Source: an uncultured Verrucomicrobiota bacterium
GTDB taxonomy: Bacteria; Verrucomicrobiota; Verrucomicrobiia; Limisphaerales; UBA9464
Direction: 5' to 3'
Assembly: GCA_903916195.1 (NCBI GenBank)
Contig: CAIWVP010000020.1
Span: 21,094 to 85,093 of the forward strand
Length of the DNA: 64,000 nt
In this document: in pieces, positions 47,427-55,773 of the stretch
Layout: every line of letters starts with the position of its first letter
How positions within the stretch are numbered: the stretch's first letter is position 1
Position numbers and translations under genes: made by a program
The notes under the pieces: generated by a model
Told to the model about the DNA's origin: nothing
Databases searched by the model: none
What the model saw: only the letters and a program-made list of their open reading frames with translations

Positions 47427-48689
47427 ATGTCCATCCCCTCCGTCTCCTTCGCCGTCAACGGGCGCACCTACGCTCCGCCCGCCCGTCCCGTCGCCGTCCT
47501 CTGCCTCGACGGCTCGGCCGACGAGTACCTCGACGCCGCCATCGCCCGCGGCCGCATGCCGCATCTCCAGCGTATCGGCACCCGTGGCTGGCGCGGCTTC
47601 GCCCGGGCCGCGATGCCGACGTTCACGAATGTGAACAATTCCTCGATCGTCACCGGCGTGCCGCCCTCGGTGCACGGCATCGGCGGGAACTTCTTCTACG
47701 ACGCCTCGGTCGACCAGGAGGTGATGATGAACTCGTCGAAGTTCCTCCGCGTCGGCACGATCTTCCCGGCCGCCCAGGCCGCCGGACGCAAGGTCGCGGT
47801 GGTCACCGCCAAGGAGAAGCTGCGCGACATCTTCGCCAGCGGCTTGATCGGGCTCGGCGGCATCGCTTTCTCGTCGGAGAAGGCCGTCCACGCCCAGTTG
47901 GCCACGCACGGCATCGCCGACGTCGAGGCGCTCGTGGGCCCCACGCCGGCTATCTACAGCGGGGACGCCTCGATCTACGTGCTCAAGTCCGGCGTCGAGC
48001 TGCTGAAGGCCGGTCGCGCGGACTTCCTCTACCTGAGCACGACCGACTTCATGCAGCACAAATATGTGCCGGAAGCCCCGGAGGCCCTGGATTTCTACGC
48101 CGCCATCGACGTCGAGATCGGACGCCTCCTGGACCTCGGCGCGGTCGTCGGCGTCACGGCCGACCACGGCATGAACGCGAAGCAACGGTCCGATGGATCG
48201 CCCGAGGTGATCTATCTGGAATCCGAGCTGTCGGAGAAGTTCGGCGACGGTTTCCGCGTGATCCTGCCCATCACCGATCCGTACGTCGTCCACCACGGCG
48301 CCCTCGGTTCTTTCGCGCAGGTCCATCTGCCGACCGCCGCGTCGTCGTCCGTCAACGTGCCGGCGGTGATCGATTGGCTGCTGTCCCGGTCCGGCATCAC
48401 CGAGGCGCATCCGCGCGACACCGCGGCGCGGCTCATGGAGTTGCCGGCCGATCGTATGGGCGACCTGGTGGTCTGCTCCGGGCGCAACGTCGTGCTCGGC
48501 CGGACACCGGCCTACCACGACCTCAAGGCCATCGAGGGCGGGCTGCGCTCCCATGGCGGCCGGTACGAGGAGATGGTGCCGTTCGTGCTCAGCGAGCCGC
48601 TCCGTCCGGCCTACGCCGCCAAGGCGCTCGGAGATCCGCGCAACTTCGACATCTTCGACTTCACCTGCAACGGCACGACCGCCGAGTGA
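47427..48689 (+). CDS. phnA: phosphonoacetate hydrolase
   Basis: A 420-residue zinc hydrolase of the alkaline phosphatase superfamily that cleaves the C-P bond of phosphonoacetate to acetate and phosphate. Seen: D28 (LCLDGSADEYL), nucleophile T67 (MPTFTNVNNSSIVTGVPP), D207 and H211 (STTDFMQHKY), D246 and H247 (VTADHGMNAKQRSDG), and a late zinc His in LRSHGG. All match the residues known for PhnA. No signal peptide, so cytoplasmic. Its stop overlaps the start of the GNAT-PhnY gene (GTGA). Confidence 0.95.
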   Translation: MSIPSVSFAVNGRTYAPPARPVAVLCLDGSADEYLDAAIARGRMPHLQRIGTRGWRGFARAAMPTFTNVNNSSIVTGVPPSVHGIGGNFFYDASVDQEVMMNSSKFLRVGTIFPAAQAAGRKVAVVTAKEKLRDIFASGLIGLGGIAFSSEKAVHAQLATHGIADVEALVGPTPAIYSGDASIYVLKSGVELLKAGRADFLYLSTTDFMQHKYVPEAPEALDFYAAIDVEIGRLLDLGAVVGVTADHGMNAKQRSDGSPEVIYLESELSEKFGDGFRVILPITDPYVVHHGALGSFAQVHLPTAASSSVNVPAVIDWLLSRSGITEAHPRDTAARLMELPADRMGDLVVCSGRNVVLGRTPAYHDLKAIEGGLRSHGGRYEEMVPFVLSEPLRPAYAAKALGDPRNFDIFDFTCNGTTAE

Positions 48690-50686
48690 AGCCGTCCGCC
48701 GCCATCGCGCCGCAGCTCGCCTTCCGTCCCGCGGGCGAGGACGACCTCCCGGCCGTCCGCGCTCTCGCCACCGACATCTGGCGCCGCTGCTACGCGGACC
48801 TGCTGCCGGCCGGGCAGGTCGACCACATGCTCGCGGCCATGTACGGCGTCGAGGAGCTGCGGCGCAACTTGCGGGACGGCATCCGCATCGAGCTCATCGA
48901 GTTGGCCGGCGAAGCGATCGGCTATCTCGCCTTCGGCCGTGTCTCGACCGAGGGCCAGGTCCACCTCCACAAGCTCTACCTCCTGCCGGAGCATCACGGC
49001 CGCGGCATCGGCCAGGCGGCCCTCGCCCACGTGCTGGCGGCGGCGGCGCGATCCGGCGCGGAAGCCGTCTCGCTCCGGGTGAACAAGGGCAATGCCCGAG
49101 CCATCCGCGCCTACCAGAAGGCCGGCTTCGAGACCATCGGAGCGCTCTGTCAGGACATCGGCGGCGGATTCGTCATGGACGATTTCGTGATGCGCCGCAC
49201 GACCGCTCCTTCTACTCCCGCCGCGCCGGCTTCTGCCTCTTGTCCTCCGGCTTCTGCCGCATCTTTCCAGACCATGAACCTGACCTGCTATCTCGCCGGT
49301 ACGCCGATCACCGGCACGCCCTTGCTCACCATCCGCAGCCCCTACGACGGTTCCGTGTCCGGCACGGTGACGCAGGCGGGCCGCGCCCACACCGAGGCCG
49401 CCATCGCCGCCGCGGTGGCCTTCCGCGACACGCCGACCCGATATCAGCGCAGCGAGATCCTGGAGAAGACGCGCACCGCGCTGGAGGCCCGCCGCGAGGA
49501 GTTCGCCCGCACCATCTCCAGCGAGGCCGGGCTCGCGTTGCGCGAAGGCCGCTACGAGGTCGGCCGCACCATCGACGTGCTGCGTTTCGCCGCCATGGAG
49601 GCGTTGCGCGACGATGGCCAGATCTTCTCGTGCGACATCTCGGCGCAGGGCAAGGCGCGCAAGATCTTCACCACGCGCGAGCCGCTGCGCTGCGCCGTCG
49701 CCATCACGCCGTTCAACCACCCGCTCAACCAGGTCGCCCACAAGCTCGGACCGGCCATCGCCGCCGGCACGCCCATCATCCTCAAGCCGTCCGAGAAGAC
49801 GCCGCTCGTCGCGGTGAAGTTCGCCGAACTGCTCTACGCCGCCGGATTGCCCGGTCCGATGCTCAGCGTGCTGCTCGGGCCGACCGCCGAGGTCGCCGAG
49901 GTCCTGGTGAAGCATCCCGACGTGGAGGTGGTCGCCTTCACCGGCAGCGTGCCCGTGGGCAAGCGCATCGCCGCGACCGCCGGTTACAAGAAGCTCGTGC
50001 TCGAGCTCGGCGGCAACGACCCGCTCATCGTGCTCGACGATGCGGACCTCGACCTCGCGGTCACGCTCGCCGCCGAGGGCAGCTACCGGAACTCCGGCCA
50101 ACGCTGCACCGCGGTGAAGCGCATCCTCGTGCAGGACGGCATCGCGGCCGAGTTCACCCGCCGTCTGGTGGAGAAGACCCGCGAGTACGTCTGCGGCGAT
50201 CCGCTCGACGAAGCCACCAAGGTCGGCACGGTCATCAACGAAGCCTCGGCCATCTCCTTGGAGACCGTCCTGCAGGAAGCTGTCGCGGCCGGCGCGAAGG
50301 TGCTCATCGGCGGCGGACGCCGCGGCGCGCTGTTCCAGCCCACCGTCATCGCCGACGTGCCGCGGGATTGCCGGATGGTCGTCGCCGAGAGCTTCGGCCC
50401 GCTGGCCCCGATCCTGACCGTTCGCGACCTCGACGACGCGCTCACGCTCGCGAACTCGACCGCTTACGGCCTGAGCTCCGGTGTGGTGACCAACAACCTC
50501 CAGAGCGCGCTCAAGGCCATCCGCACCCTCCGCTGCGGCACGGTGAACATCAACGAGGTGCCCGGCTTCCGTGTGGAGAACTCACCCTTCGGGGGCATCA
50601 AGGACTCCGGCCTGGGCATCAAGGAAGGCGTCATCGAAGCCATCAAGGGCTACAGCTACGTGAAGACCTTCTCGCTCCCGTGGTGA
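48686..50686 (+). CDS. phnY: GNAT acetyltransferase-phosphonoacetaldehyde dehydrogenase fusion
   Basis: One uninterrupted frame of 666 residues from a GTG overlapping the phnA stop. Residues 1-172 are a GNAT domain with acetyl-CoA motif LLPEHHGRGIGQAAL and NARAIRAYQKAGFE. Residues 173-196 are an Ala/Pro/Ser/Thr linker. From M197 (ATG at 49274) comes a full aldehyde dehydrogenase of the PhnY type: oxyanion Asn in PFNHPLNQ, LELGGNDP with the catalytic Glu, and the catalytic Cys in SGQRCTAVKR. PhnY oxidises phosphonoacetaldehyde to phosphonoacetate with NAD(P). The linker has poor G/C at third positions, so it may be a spacer without a stop; separate initiation at 49274 remains possible. Confidence 0.88.
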   Translation: MKPSAAIAPQLAFRPAGEDDLPAVRALATDIWRRCYADLLPAGQVDHMLAAMYGVEELRRNLRDGIRIELIELAGEAIGYLAFGRVSTEGQVHLHKLYLLPEHHGRGIGQAALAHVLAAAARSGAEAVSLRVNKGNARAIRAYQKAGFETIGALCQDIGGGFVMDDFVMRRTTAPSTPAAPASASCPPASAASFQTMNLTCYLAGTPITGTPLLTIRSPYDGSVSGTVTQAGRAHTEAAIAAAVAFRDTPTRYQRSEILEKTRTALEARREEFARTISSEAGLALREGRYEVGRTIDVLRFAAMEALRDDGQIFSCDISAQGKARKIFTTREPLRCAVAITPFNHPLNQVAHKLGPAIAAGTPIILKPSEKTPLVAVKFAELLYAAGLPGPMLSVLLGPTAEVAEVLVKHPDVEVVAFTGSVPVGKRIAATAGYKKLVLELGGNDPLIVLDDADLDLAVTLAAEGSYRNSGQRCTAVKRILVQDGIAAEFTRRLVEKTREYVCGDPLDEATKVGTVINEASAISLETVLQEAVAAGAKVLIGGGRRGALFQPTVIADVPRDCRMVVAESFGPLAPILTVRDLDDALTLANSTAYGLSSGVVTNNLQSALKAIRTLRCGTVNINEVPGFRVENSPFGGIKDSGLGIKEGVIEAIKGYSYVKTFSLPW

Positions 50687-50721
50687 ACGGGTTCCGATCG
50701 GCGGATCGGCAGGGCGCCGGG

Positions 50722-52080
50722 ATGGCGCTCCGCATCCCCATGCCGTGGATGGTCCGGATCCTCGTGCTCGTCCTGCTTTGCGCGGGGAAGGTCGCGGCCG
50801 AAGATGTTCCCCGCTGGTGGAAGGGCAACCTCCACACCCACACCCTCTGGTCCGATGGCGATGGCTTCCCAGAGATGGTCGCCGGCTGGTATCGGGCACA
50901 GGATTATCACTTCCTCGCGCTTTCCGACCACAACGTCCTCAGCCAAGGCGAGCGATGGATCGACGTGGCGAAGGTGGCGGCCAAGGCCAAGGGCGAACCC
51001 TGGCGGGGTGCGGCCCATCGGCCGACGGATGCCTTCGGCGATTATCTCCGGCGGTTCGGCCCCGGGTGGGTGGAGACACGGCCGAACCCGACGAACGGCG
51101 AGCCCCAGGTGCGGCTGAAGCCGTTCGACGAATACCGCGCTCTGAGCGAGGAGGCGGGGCGGTTCCTGATGATCCAAGCCGAGGAGATCACGCATCAAGC
51201 CAAGAACGACCGCGCCATCCACATCGGAGCCGTCAACCTCCTCGAGCACATCGCCACCCAGGACGGGGCGACCGTTCCCGAGGTGCTCGCGCGGACCTTG
51301 CGCGCGGTCGGCGAATCCGCGGCCCGGACCGGACGGACGGTGCTCGTGCATGTGAACCACCCGAACTACAAGTGGGGTGTGACGGCGGAGGACCTGGCGG
51401 CCGTCGTGGACGAGCAGTTCTTCGAGGTGTGGAACGGCGTGGACGGCGACAACGATCCCGGCGACGCCCACCATCCCTCCACGGACGAGCTCTGGGACAT
51501 CGCCAACACGCTGCGGCTCGCGGGACTGGGCGCTCCGCCGCTCTACGCCGTGGCCACGGATGATTCGCACGACCATCAGGGCACCAAATCGCGGTCCCCG
51601 CCGGGCCGTGCCTGGGTGATGGTCCGTGCCCGCCATCTGACGCCCGAGTCGCTCATCCGCGCGCTCCGGGCCGGCGATTTCTACGCCAGCACCGGCGTCG
51701 CGTTGCGGGAGGTCCGGTTCGACGCGACCTCCCGCCGGCTTTCACTGCGGATCGAGCCCGGGCGGGGTGAGCGATATGTGACCCGGTTCGTCGGCACGCG
51801 CCGCGGAGTGGACCTCCGGGGCCGCCCCCGCCTCGACGCCGCGGGCAAAGTGATCGAGACCACCCTCGACTACCGCACGGACGGCGGCCCGCAGATCGGC
51901 GAAGTGCTTTGTGAAGTGAAGGGGCTGGATCCCAGCTATACCCTCACCGGCGACGAGCTCTATGTCCGGGCGGTCGTGACCTCGACCGGTCGGCCGAAAG
52001 TCCCCGGTGCCGAGTCCGGCTTCAAACGGGCGTGGACCCAACCCGTGGGCTGGCAGGTGACGAAGCCGCCGGCGAAGTGA
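50722..52080 (+). CDS. exported PHP-domain putative phosphohydrolase
   Basis: A 452-residue protein with a signal peptide (MVRILVLVLLCAGKVAA) and a PHP metal-hydrolase domain. H38 and H40 (NLHTHTLWSDGDG), FLALSDHNVLS, HVNHPNYKWG and ATDDSHDHQG supply the metal ligands. A C-terminal strand-rich region of about 110 residues follows. PHP proteins hydrolyse phosphoesters, and its export together with the operon context suggests processing of phosphonate esters or phosphate esters outside the cytoplasm. An alternative GTG start at 50683 overlaps the phnY stop and would lengthen the leader. Confidence 0.78.
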   Translation: MALRIPMPWMVRILVLVLLCAGKVAAEDVPRWWKGNLHTHTLWSDGDGFPEMVAGWYRAQDYHFLALSDHNVLSQGERWIDVAKVAAKAKGEPWRGAAHRPTDAFGDYLRRFGPGWVETRPNPTNGEPQVRLKPFDEYRALSEEAGRFLMIQAEEITHQAKNDRAIHIGAVNLLEHIATQDGATVPEVLARTLRAVGESAARTGRTVLVHVNHPNYKWGVTAEDLAAVVDEQFFEVWNGVDGDNDPGDAHHPSTDELWDIANTLRLAGLGAPPLYAVATDDSHDHQGTKSRSPPGRAWVMVRARHLTPESLIRALRAGDFYASTGVALREVRFDATSRRLSLRIEPGRGERYVTRFVGTRRGVDLRGRPRLDAAGKVIETTLDYRTDGGPQIGEVLCEVKGLDPSYTLTGDELYVRAVVTSTGRPKVPGAESGFKRAWTQPVGWQVTKPPAK

Positions 52081-52095
52081 CCGTGTGATCTTGCG

Positions 52096-53223
52096 ATGGA
52101 CCCGATTGTCATGGCGGTGGCTCCGGAGCCCGAGCGGCGCGGGATGAACAGCCTGGGCGTCGCCCATCTCGCTGTCTTCAACGGACCCGGAAAGCCGTTC
52201 GAGTTCCGGTCGCTGCCATTGCCCGAGCCGGCGGCGGGCGAGGTGCTGGTCGCCGTTTCTTTGGCCACCCTCTGCGGCTCCGACCTGCACACGTTCGATG
52301 GCCGGCGCCAAGAGCCCACGCCCTGCGTGCTCGGCCACGAAGCGGTCGGTCGCGTCATCGCCGTCGGCGAGGGCCGCGACCCGGCTTTGATCGGCCAGCG
52401 GGTGACCTGGACATTGGCCGACAGTTGCGGAGGGTGCCGTCCTTGCCTCGATTGGGAGTTGCCGCAGAAGTGCGAGCGCCTCTTCAAGTACGGGCACGCG
52501 CCGATGGGGTCCGGCACCGGGTTCAACGGCTGTTACGCCTCGCACATCGTCCTGCGCGCCGGGACGACGGTGATACCGCTGCCCGATTCCGTGACCGATG
52601 CGATGGCGGCACCTGCCAATTGCGCGCTCGCCACGATGGTGGCCGCCACGGAGCCGCTCACCACGGGCGGTGACACCGTGGTTATCCAAGGCGCCGGCCT
52701 CCTGGGCCTCTACGGCGGCGCGTTGCTCAAGGAAGCGGGCTGGCGACGGGTGTTGGTGGTGGACCGGAACCCGGCGCGCCTGGCTTTCGTTCCGCGTTTC
52801 GGCGGCGAGCCCTTGACCTGTTCCGAAGCCGAGGCGTTGCCATCCGGCAGCGCGGACGCGGTCATCGAAGCGACCGGCAGCCCGATGGTGGTGCCGGAGG
52901 CCATCCGGTTGCTGCGCCCCGGCGGGCACTACGCGTTGGTGGGCATGGTGCATCCCGATTCGCATCTGGACCTCACGGGGGAAGCGATCATCCGCAAGTG
53001 CCTGACCCTTCGCGGCACCCACAACTACGCACCGCGGCATCTGCGGATGGCGGTCGCTTTCTTGACCCAGCACGCCGCGCGATATCCATGGGCCTCGCTG
53101 GTCTCCCCACCGTTGCCGCTCCAAGAGCTCGGACCCGCGTTCGCGGTCGCCCATCAAGGGCTCTGGCCGCGGGTCTCCGTCAGCCCATGGACATCTTCAT
53201 CCGGCACGTTTTCGCGATCGTGA
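52096..53223 (+). CDS. zinc-dependent alcohol dehydrogenase of the phosphonate-associated clade
   Basis: A 375-residue medium-chain dehydrogenase. It has the catalytic zinc site in TLCGSDLHTFDGRR and LGHEAVG, the structural zinc cysteines in DSCGGCRPCLDWELPQKC and the Rossmann motif GAGLLGLYGG. A subfamily of such enzymes (defined in TIGR03366 as 'putative phosphonate catabolism associated alcohol dehydrogenase') recurs in phosphonate operons; the sequence and context fit it. The substrate is unproven; a hydroxylated phosphonate such as hydroxyethylphosphonate is a reasonable guess. Start could also be the Met at residue 17. Confidence 0.82.
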   Translation: MDPIVMAVAPEPERRGMNSLGVAHLAVFNGPGKPFEFRSLPLPEPAAGEVLVAVSLATLCGSDLHTFDGRRQEPTPCVLGHEAVGRVIAVGEGRDPALIGQRVTWTLADSCGGCRPCLDWELPQKCERLFKYGHAPMGSGTGFNGCYASHIVLRAGTTVIPLPDSVTDAMAAPANCALATMVAATEPLTTGGDTVVIQGAGLLGLYGGALLKEAGWRRVLVVDRNPARLAFVPRFGGEPLTCSEAEALPSGSADAVIEATGSPMVVPEAIRLLRPGGHYALVGMVHPDSHLDLTGEAIIRKCLTLRGTHNYAPRHLRMAVAFLTQHAARYPWASLVSPPLPLQELGPAFAVAHQGLWPRVSVSPWTSSSGTFSRS

Positions 53224-53248
53224 CCTTCGGCCAAGCACTTCCACTCCT

Positions 53249-53818
53249 ATGATCACAGCCATGGATCCTTCCGCGGTCGTCGACGAGATCTTCCGCGTGT
53301 TCCGCGAACGGGGCCACCGCAGCTATGGTGAGAACGTCACGGAACAGCAGCACGCGCTCCAGTGCGCGACCTTCGCCCAAGAGAACGGTGAATCGCCGGT
53401 GATCGTCGCGGCCTGCCTGCTCCACGATTTCGGCCATCTCGTGCATGACCTCGGTGAGGACATCGCCGACCACGGCGTGGACGCGCGGCACGAACGGGTC
53501 GGCGCGAACAAGCTGTCCGCGTGGTTCGGCGACGATGTGGTGGAACCGGTCCGCCTGCACGCCGCCTCCAAGCGCTACCTCTGTTGGAAGGAGCAGGATT
53601 ACCACGGGGCCCTGTCCGAGGCCTCGCAGAAGAGCCTCGCTCTCCAAGGTGGACCGATGGACGCCGCCGAGGCCGCGGAATTCGAAGCCGGGGCCCACTA
53701 TGACGACGCGGTCCGCGTGCGCCGCTACGACGACCAAGGCAAGGTGCCCGACATGAAGACCCCGGACCTCGAAGCGTTCCGGCCGCTGCTGGAATCCTTG
53801 GTCCGTCCCGCAGCCTGA
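53249..53818 (+). CDS. PhnZ/TmpB-like HD-domain diiron oxygenase
   Basis: A 189-residue HD-fold protein. The ligand set H35, H59-D60, H81, H104 and D161 lies at almost the same positions as the mixed-valent diiron site of PhnZ, and the loop SYGENV carries the Tyr and Glu that gate substrate in that family. PhnZ cleaves (R)-1-hydroxy-AEP with oxygen to glycine and phosphate; TmpB acts on the trimethyl form. Related HD proteins are found in many phosphonate operons. No partner hydroxylase (PhnY*/TmpA) is in the window. An alternative start is the ATG at 53261. Confidence 0.85.
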   Translation: MITAMDPSAVVDEIFRVFRERGHRSYGENVTEQQHALQCATFAQENGESPVIVAACLLHDFGHLVHDLGEDIADHGVDARHERVGANKLSAWFGDDVVEPVRLHAASKRYLCWKEQDYHGALSEASQKSLALQGGPMDAAEAAEFEAGAHYDDAVRVRRYDDQGKVPDMKTPDLEAFRPLLESLVRPAA

Positions 53819-53854
53819 GCGAGGCGTCGCAGCTTCCTCCGACCCACCGACATC

Positions 53855-55165
53855 ATGCCCGCTGAACCGGTGGTCGATCTGAGCGCGGTACCCAAGCGAG
53901 GTGGGCTCGCGGATCCCGTGCTGCTCGCGCTGTGGAGCGTCGTCGCTGCGTTCGGCACCTACGCCTGCATGTATGGCTTCCGGAAGCCGTTCACGGCCGG
54001 AACCTACTCGGACGGGGCTTTTCCGGTCGGCTTCAAGGTGTGGTTGGTGACCGCGCAGGTGCTGGGCTACACGATCTCCAAGTTCATCGGCATCCGCGTG
54101 ATCGCCGAGATGCCCCCCGGCCGTCGGGCCGCGGTGCTCCTGGGCTTGATCGGTGCGGCGCAGCTCTCGCTCGTCCTCTTCGGTCTCGTGCCGCCGCCAT
54201 TCAGCCTGGTCTGCCTGTTCCTGAACGGCCTGCCGCTGGGAATGGTGTTCGGTCTGGTGCTCGGTTTTCTCGAAGGCCGCCGGATGACCGAGGCGCTCGT
54301 CGCCGGACTTTGCGCCAGTTTCATCTTGGCGGATGGCGTGGCCAAATCGGTCGGAGCAGCGATCCTCGGCTGGGGCGTGGCGGAGCGTTGGATGCCCTGT
54401 GTGGCCGGCCTGATCTTCCTGGGGCCGCTGATCGGCTTTGTCTGGATGCTGCAGCGGATCCCTCCGCCATCGGGTGAAGATGTCCAGGCCCGCTCCGCCC
54501 GTGCTCCGATGACCCGGGAGGACCGGCTGCGCTGGATCCGACGACACGGCATGGGCATCGGCCTGATCACGCTCGCGTATCTGCTGGTGACGGTGCTGCG
54601 CAGCCTGCGGGCCGACTTCGCGCCGGAGCTGTGGGCGGCCCTGGGCACCACGGGCAAGCCGGGCGTGTTCACCCGCTCGGAACTCTGGGTGACGCTCGGC
54701 GTGGTCGCGGCCAATGGAGCCGTCTTCCTCGTCCGCGACAACCGTCGTTCGTTCTTCCTCGCGCTCGCGGTCTCGTTGGGCGGGCTCTTGCTTGGAGGCT
54801 TGGCGTTGCTCGGCCAACGCTTCGGCTGGCTCGGCGCGTTCCCGTTCATGGTCCTCCTCGGGCTCGGCCTCTATCTTCCCTACGTCGCCGTCCACACCAC
54901 GGTCTTTGAACGGCTGATCGCCCTGACCCGCGACCCAGGCAACCTCGGCTACCTCATGTACATCGCCGATGCCACCGGCTACCTGGGCTACGTGGCGGTC
55001 ATGCTCTTCAAGCTGATGGCGAAGCCGTCGGGCAGCTTCCTCGATTTCTTCACCGCTGCCGCCACCATCTCCCTTGCGTTGGCCTTCGCCGCGTTCGTCC
55101 TCGCTTGGCGCACCTTCGCCCGATTGCCCCAAGACGCCGACCCCGGACCGAAACCGAGCGCTTGA
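53855..55165 (+). CDS. DUF5690-family MFS-like transporter
   Basis: A 436-residue integral membrane protein with about 12 hydrophobic helices, N-terminus in the cytoplasm, and the DUF5690 hallmark FGTYACMYGFRKPFTAGTY in its first helix-loop. This family of major-facilitator-type permeases is common in Bacteroidota and Verrucomicrobiota. As the only transporter in the operon it is the best candidate for uptake of AEP, hydroxy-AEP or another phosphonate. It ends the operon; no terminator with a T-tract was seen after it. The spacer to 55400 shows nothing recognisable apart from a short repeated GAGCGCTT at the stop codon. Confidence 0.8.
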   Translation: MPAEPVVDLSAVPKRGGLADPVLLALWSVVAAFGTYACMYGFRKPFTAGTYSDGAFPVGFKVWLVTAQVLGYTISKFIGIRVIAEMPPGRRAAVLLGLIGAAQLSLVLFGLVPPPFSLVCLFLNGLPLGMVFGLVLGFLEGRRMTEALVAGLCASFILADGVAKSVGAAILGWGVAERWMPCVAGLIFLGPLIGFVWMLQRIPPPSGEDVQARSARAPMTREDRLRWIRRHGMGIGLITLAYLLVTVLRSLRADFAPELWAALGTTGKPGVFTRSELWVTLGVVAANGAVFLVRDNRRSFFLALAVSLGGLLLGGLALLGQRFGWLGAFPFMVLLGLGLYLPYVAVHTTVFERLIALTRDPGNLGYLMYIADATGYLGYVAVMLFKLMAKPSGSFLDFFTAAATISLALAFAAFVLAWRTFARLPQDADPGPKPSA

Positions 55166-55400
55166 GCGCTTGAGCACGATCGGGCCGGATCTCGGTGATC
55201 CTCCGGACCTTCATCGACCCTCCGCTCGTCACGCTCAGCAGACGGCCCTTGGCAGGAAAGCCCTGTCAGATCAACAACGACGTGGCCGGATCAGCTTCCT
55301 GTCCGGACCGGCCTGGGCTGGCCGGTCCTCGACAGCGCGGACCCGGGAACGAAGAAACTCTGTCGGATTCCTGGCGCGACGGGAATCTACTGTCGAACCG

Positions 55401-55760
55401 ATGCCGGAAAACGACCGCCAGCTTCTCGAACGCTTCGCCCGCACCGGTGCGGAGGATGCCTTCCGCGAGCTCGTCGAACGGCACATCCATCTCGTCTGGG
55501 CGGCGGCGCGGCGCATCCACCGCTGCGAGGAAGGCGTCCGCGATATCGCCCAGGAGGTCTTCACCCGCTTGGCGAGCAAGGCGGCGACGTTGCCGGCGGA
55601 CACGGTGCTGTCCGGCTGGCTGCACCGTACCGCCTGTCACGTCGCGCTCCAGACCGCTCGCAACGCGGCCCGCCGCACCCAGCGCGAACGCGACGCCATG
55701 CAACTGCAAGCGGTCACCGAGGACGATGCCGTGAGCGGTCGGATTGCCCCGGGGTGGTGA
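55401..55760 (+). pseudogene. truncated ECF sigma factor (region 2 only)
   Basis: A protein of 119 residues with a clear sigma-70 region 2 (AFRELVERHIHLVWAAAR, EEGVRDIAQEVFTRLASKA, LSGWLHRTACHVAL) but no region 4. The reading frame stops after SGRIAPGW, just where intact relatives continue into the linker and the DNA-binding helix-turn-helix. Thirteen bases later the minus-strand DUF5722 gene ends. It is most likely a 3'-truncated remnant left by a rearrangement; a region-2-only regulator cannot be excluded. Confidence 0.6.
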
Positions 55761-55773
55761 CGGGAAGCCGGGG

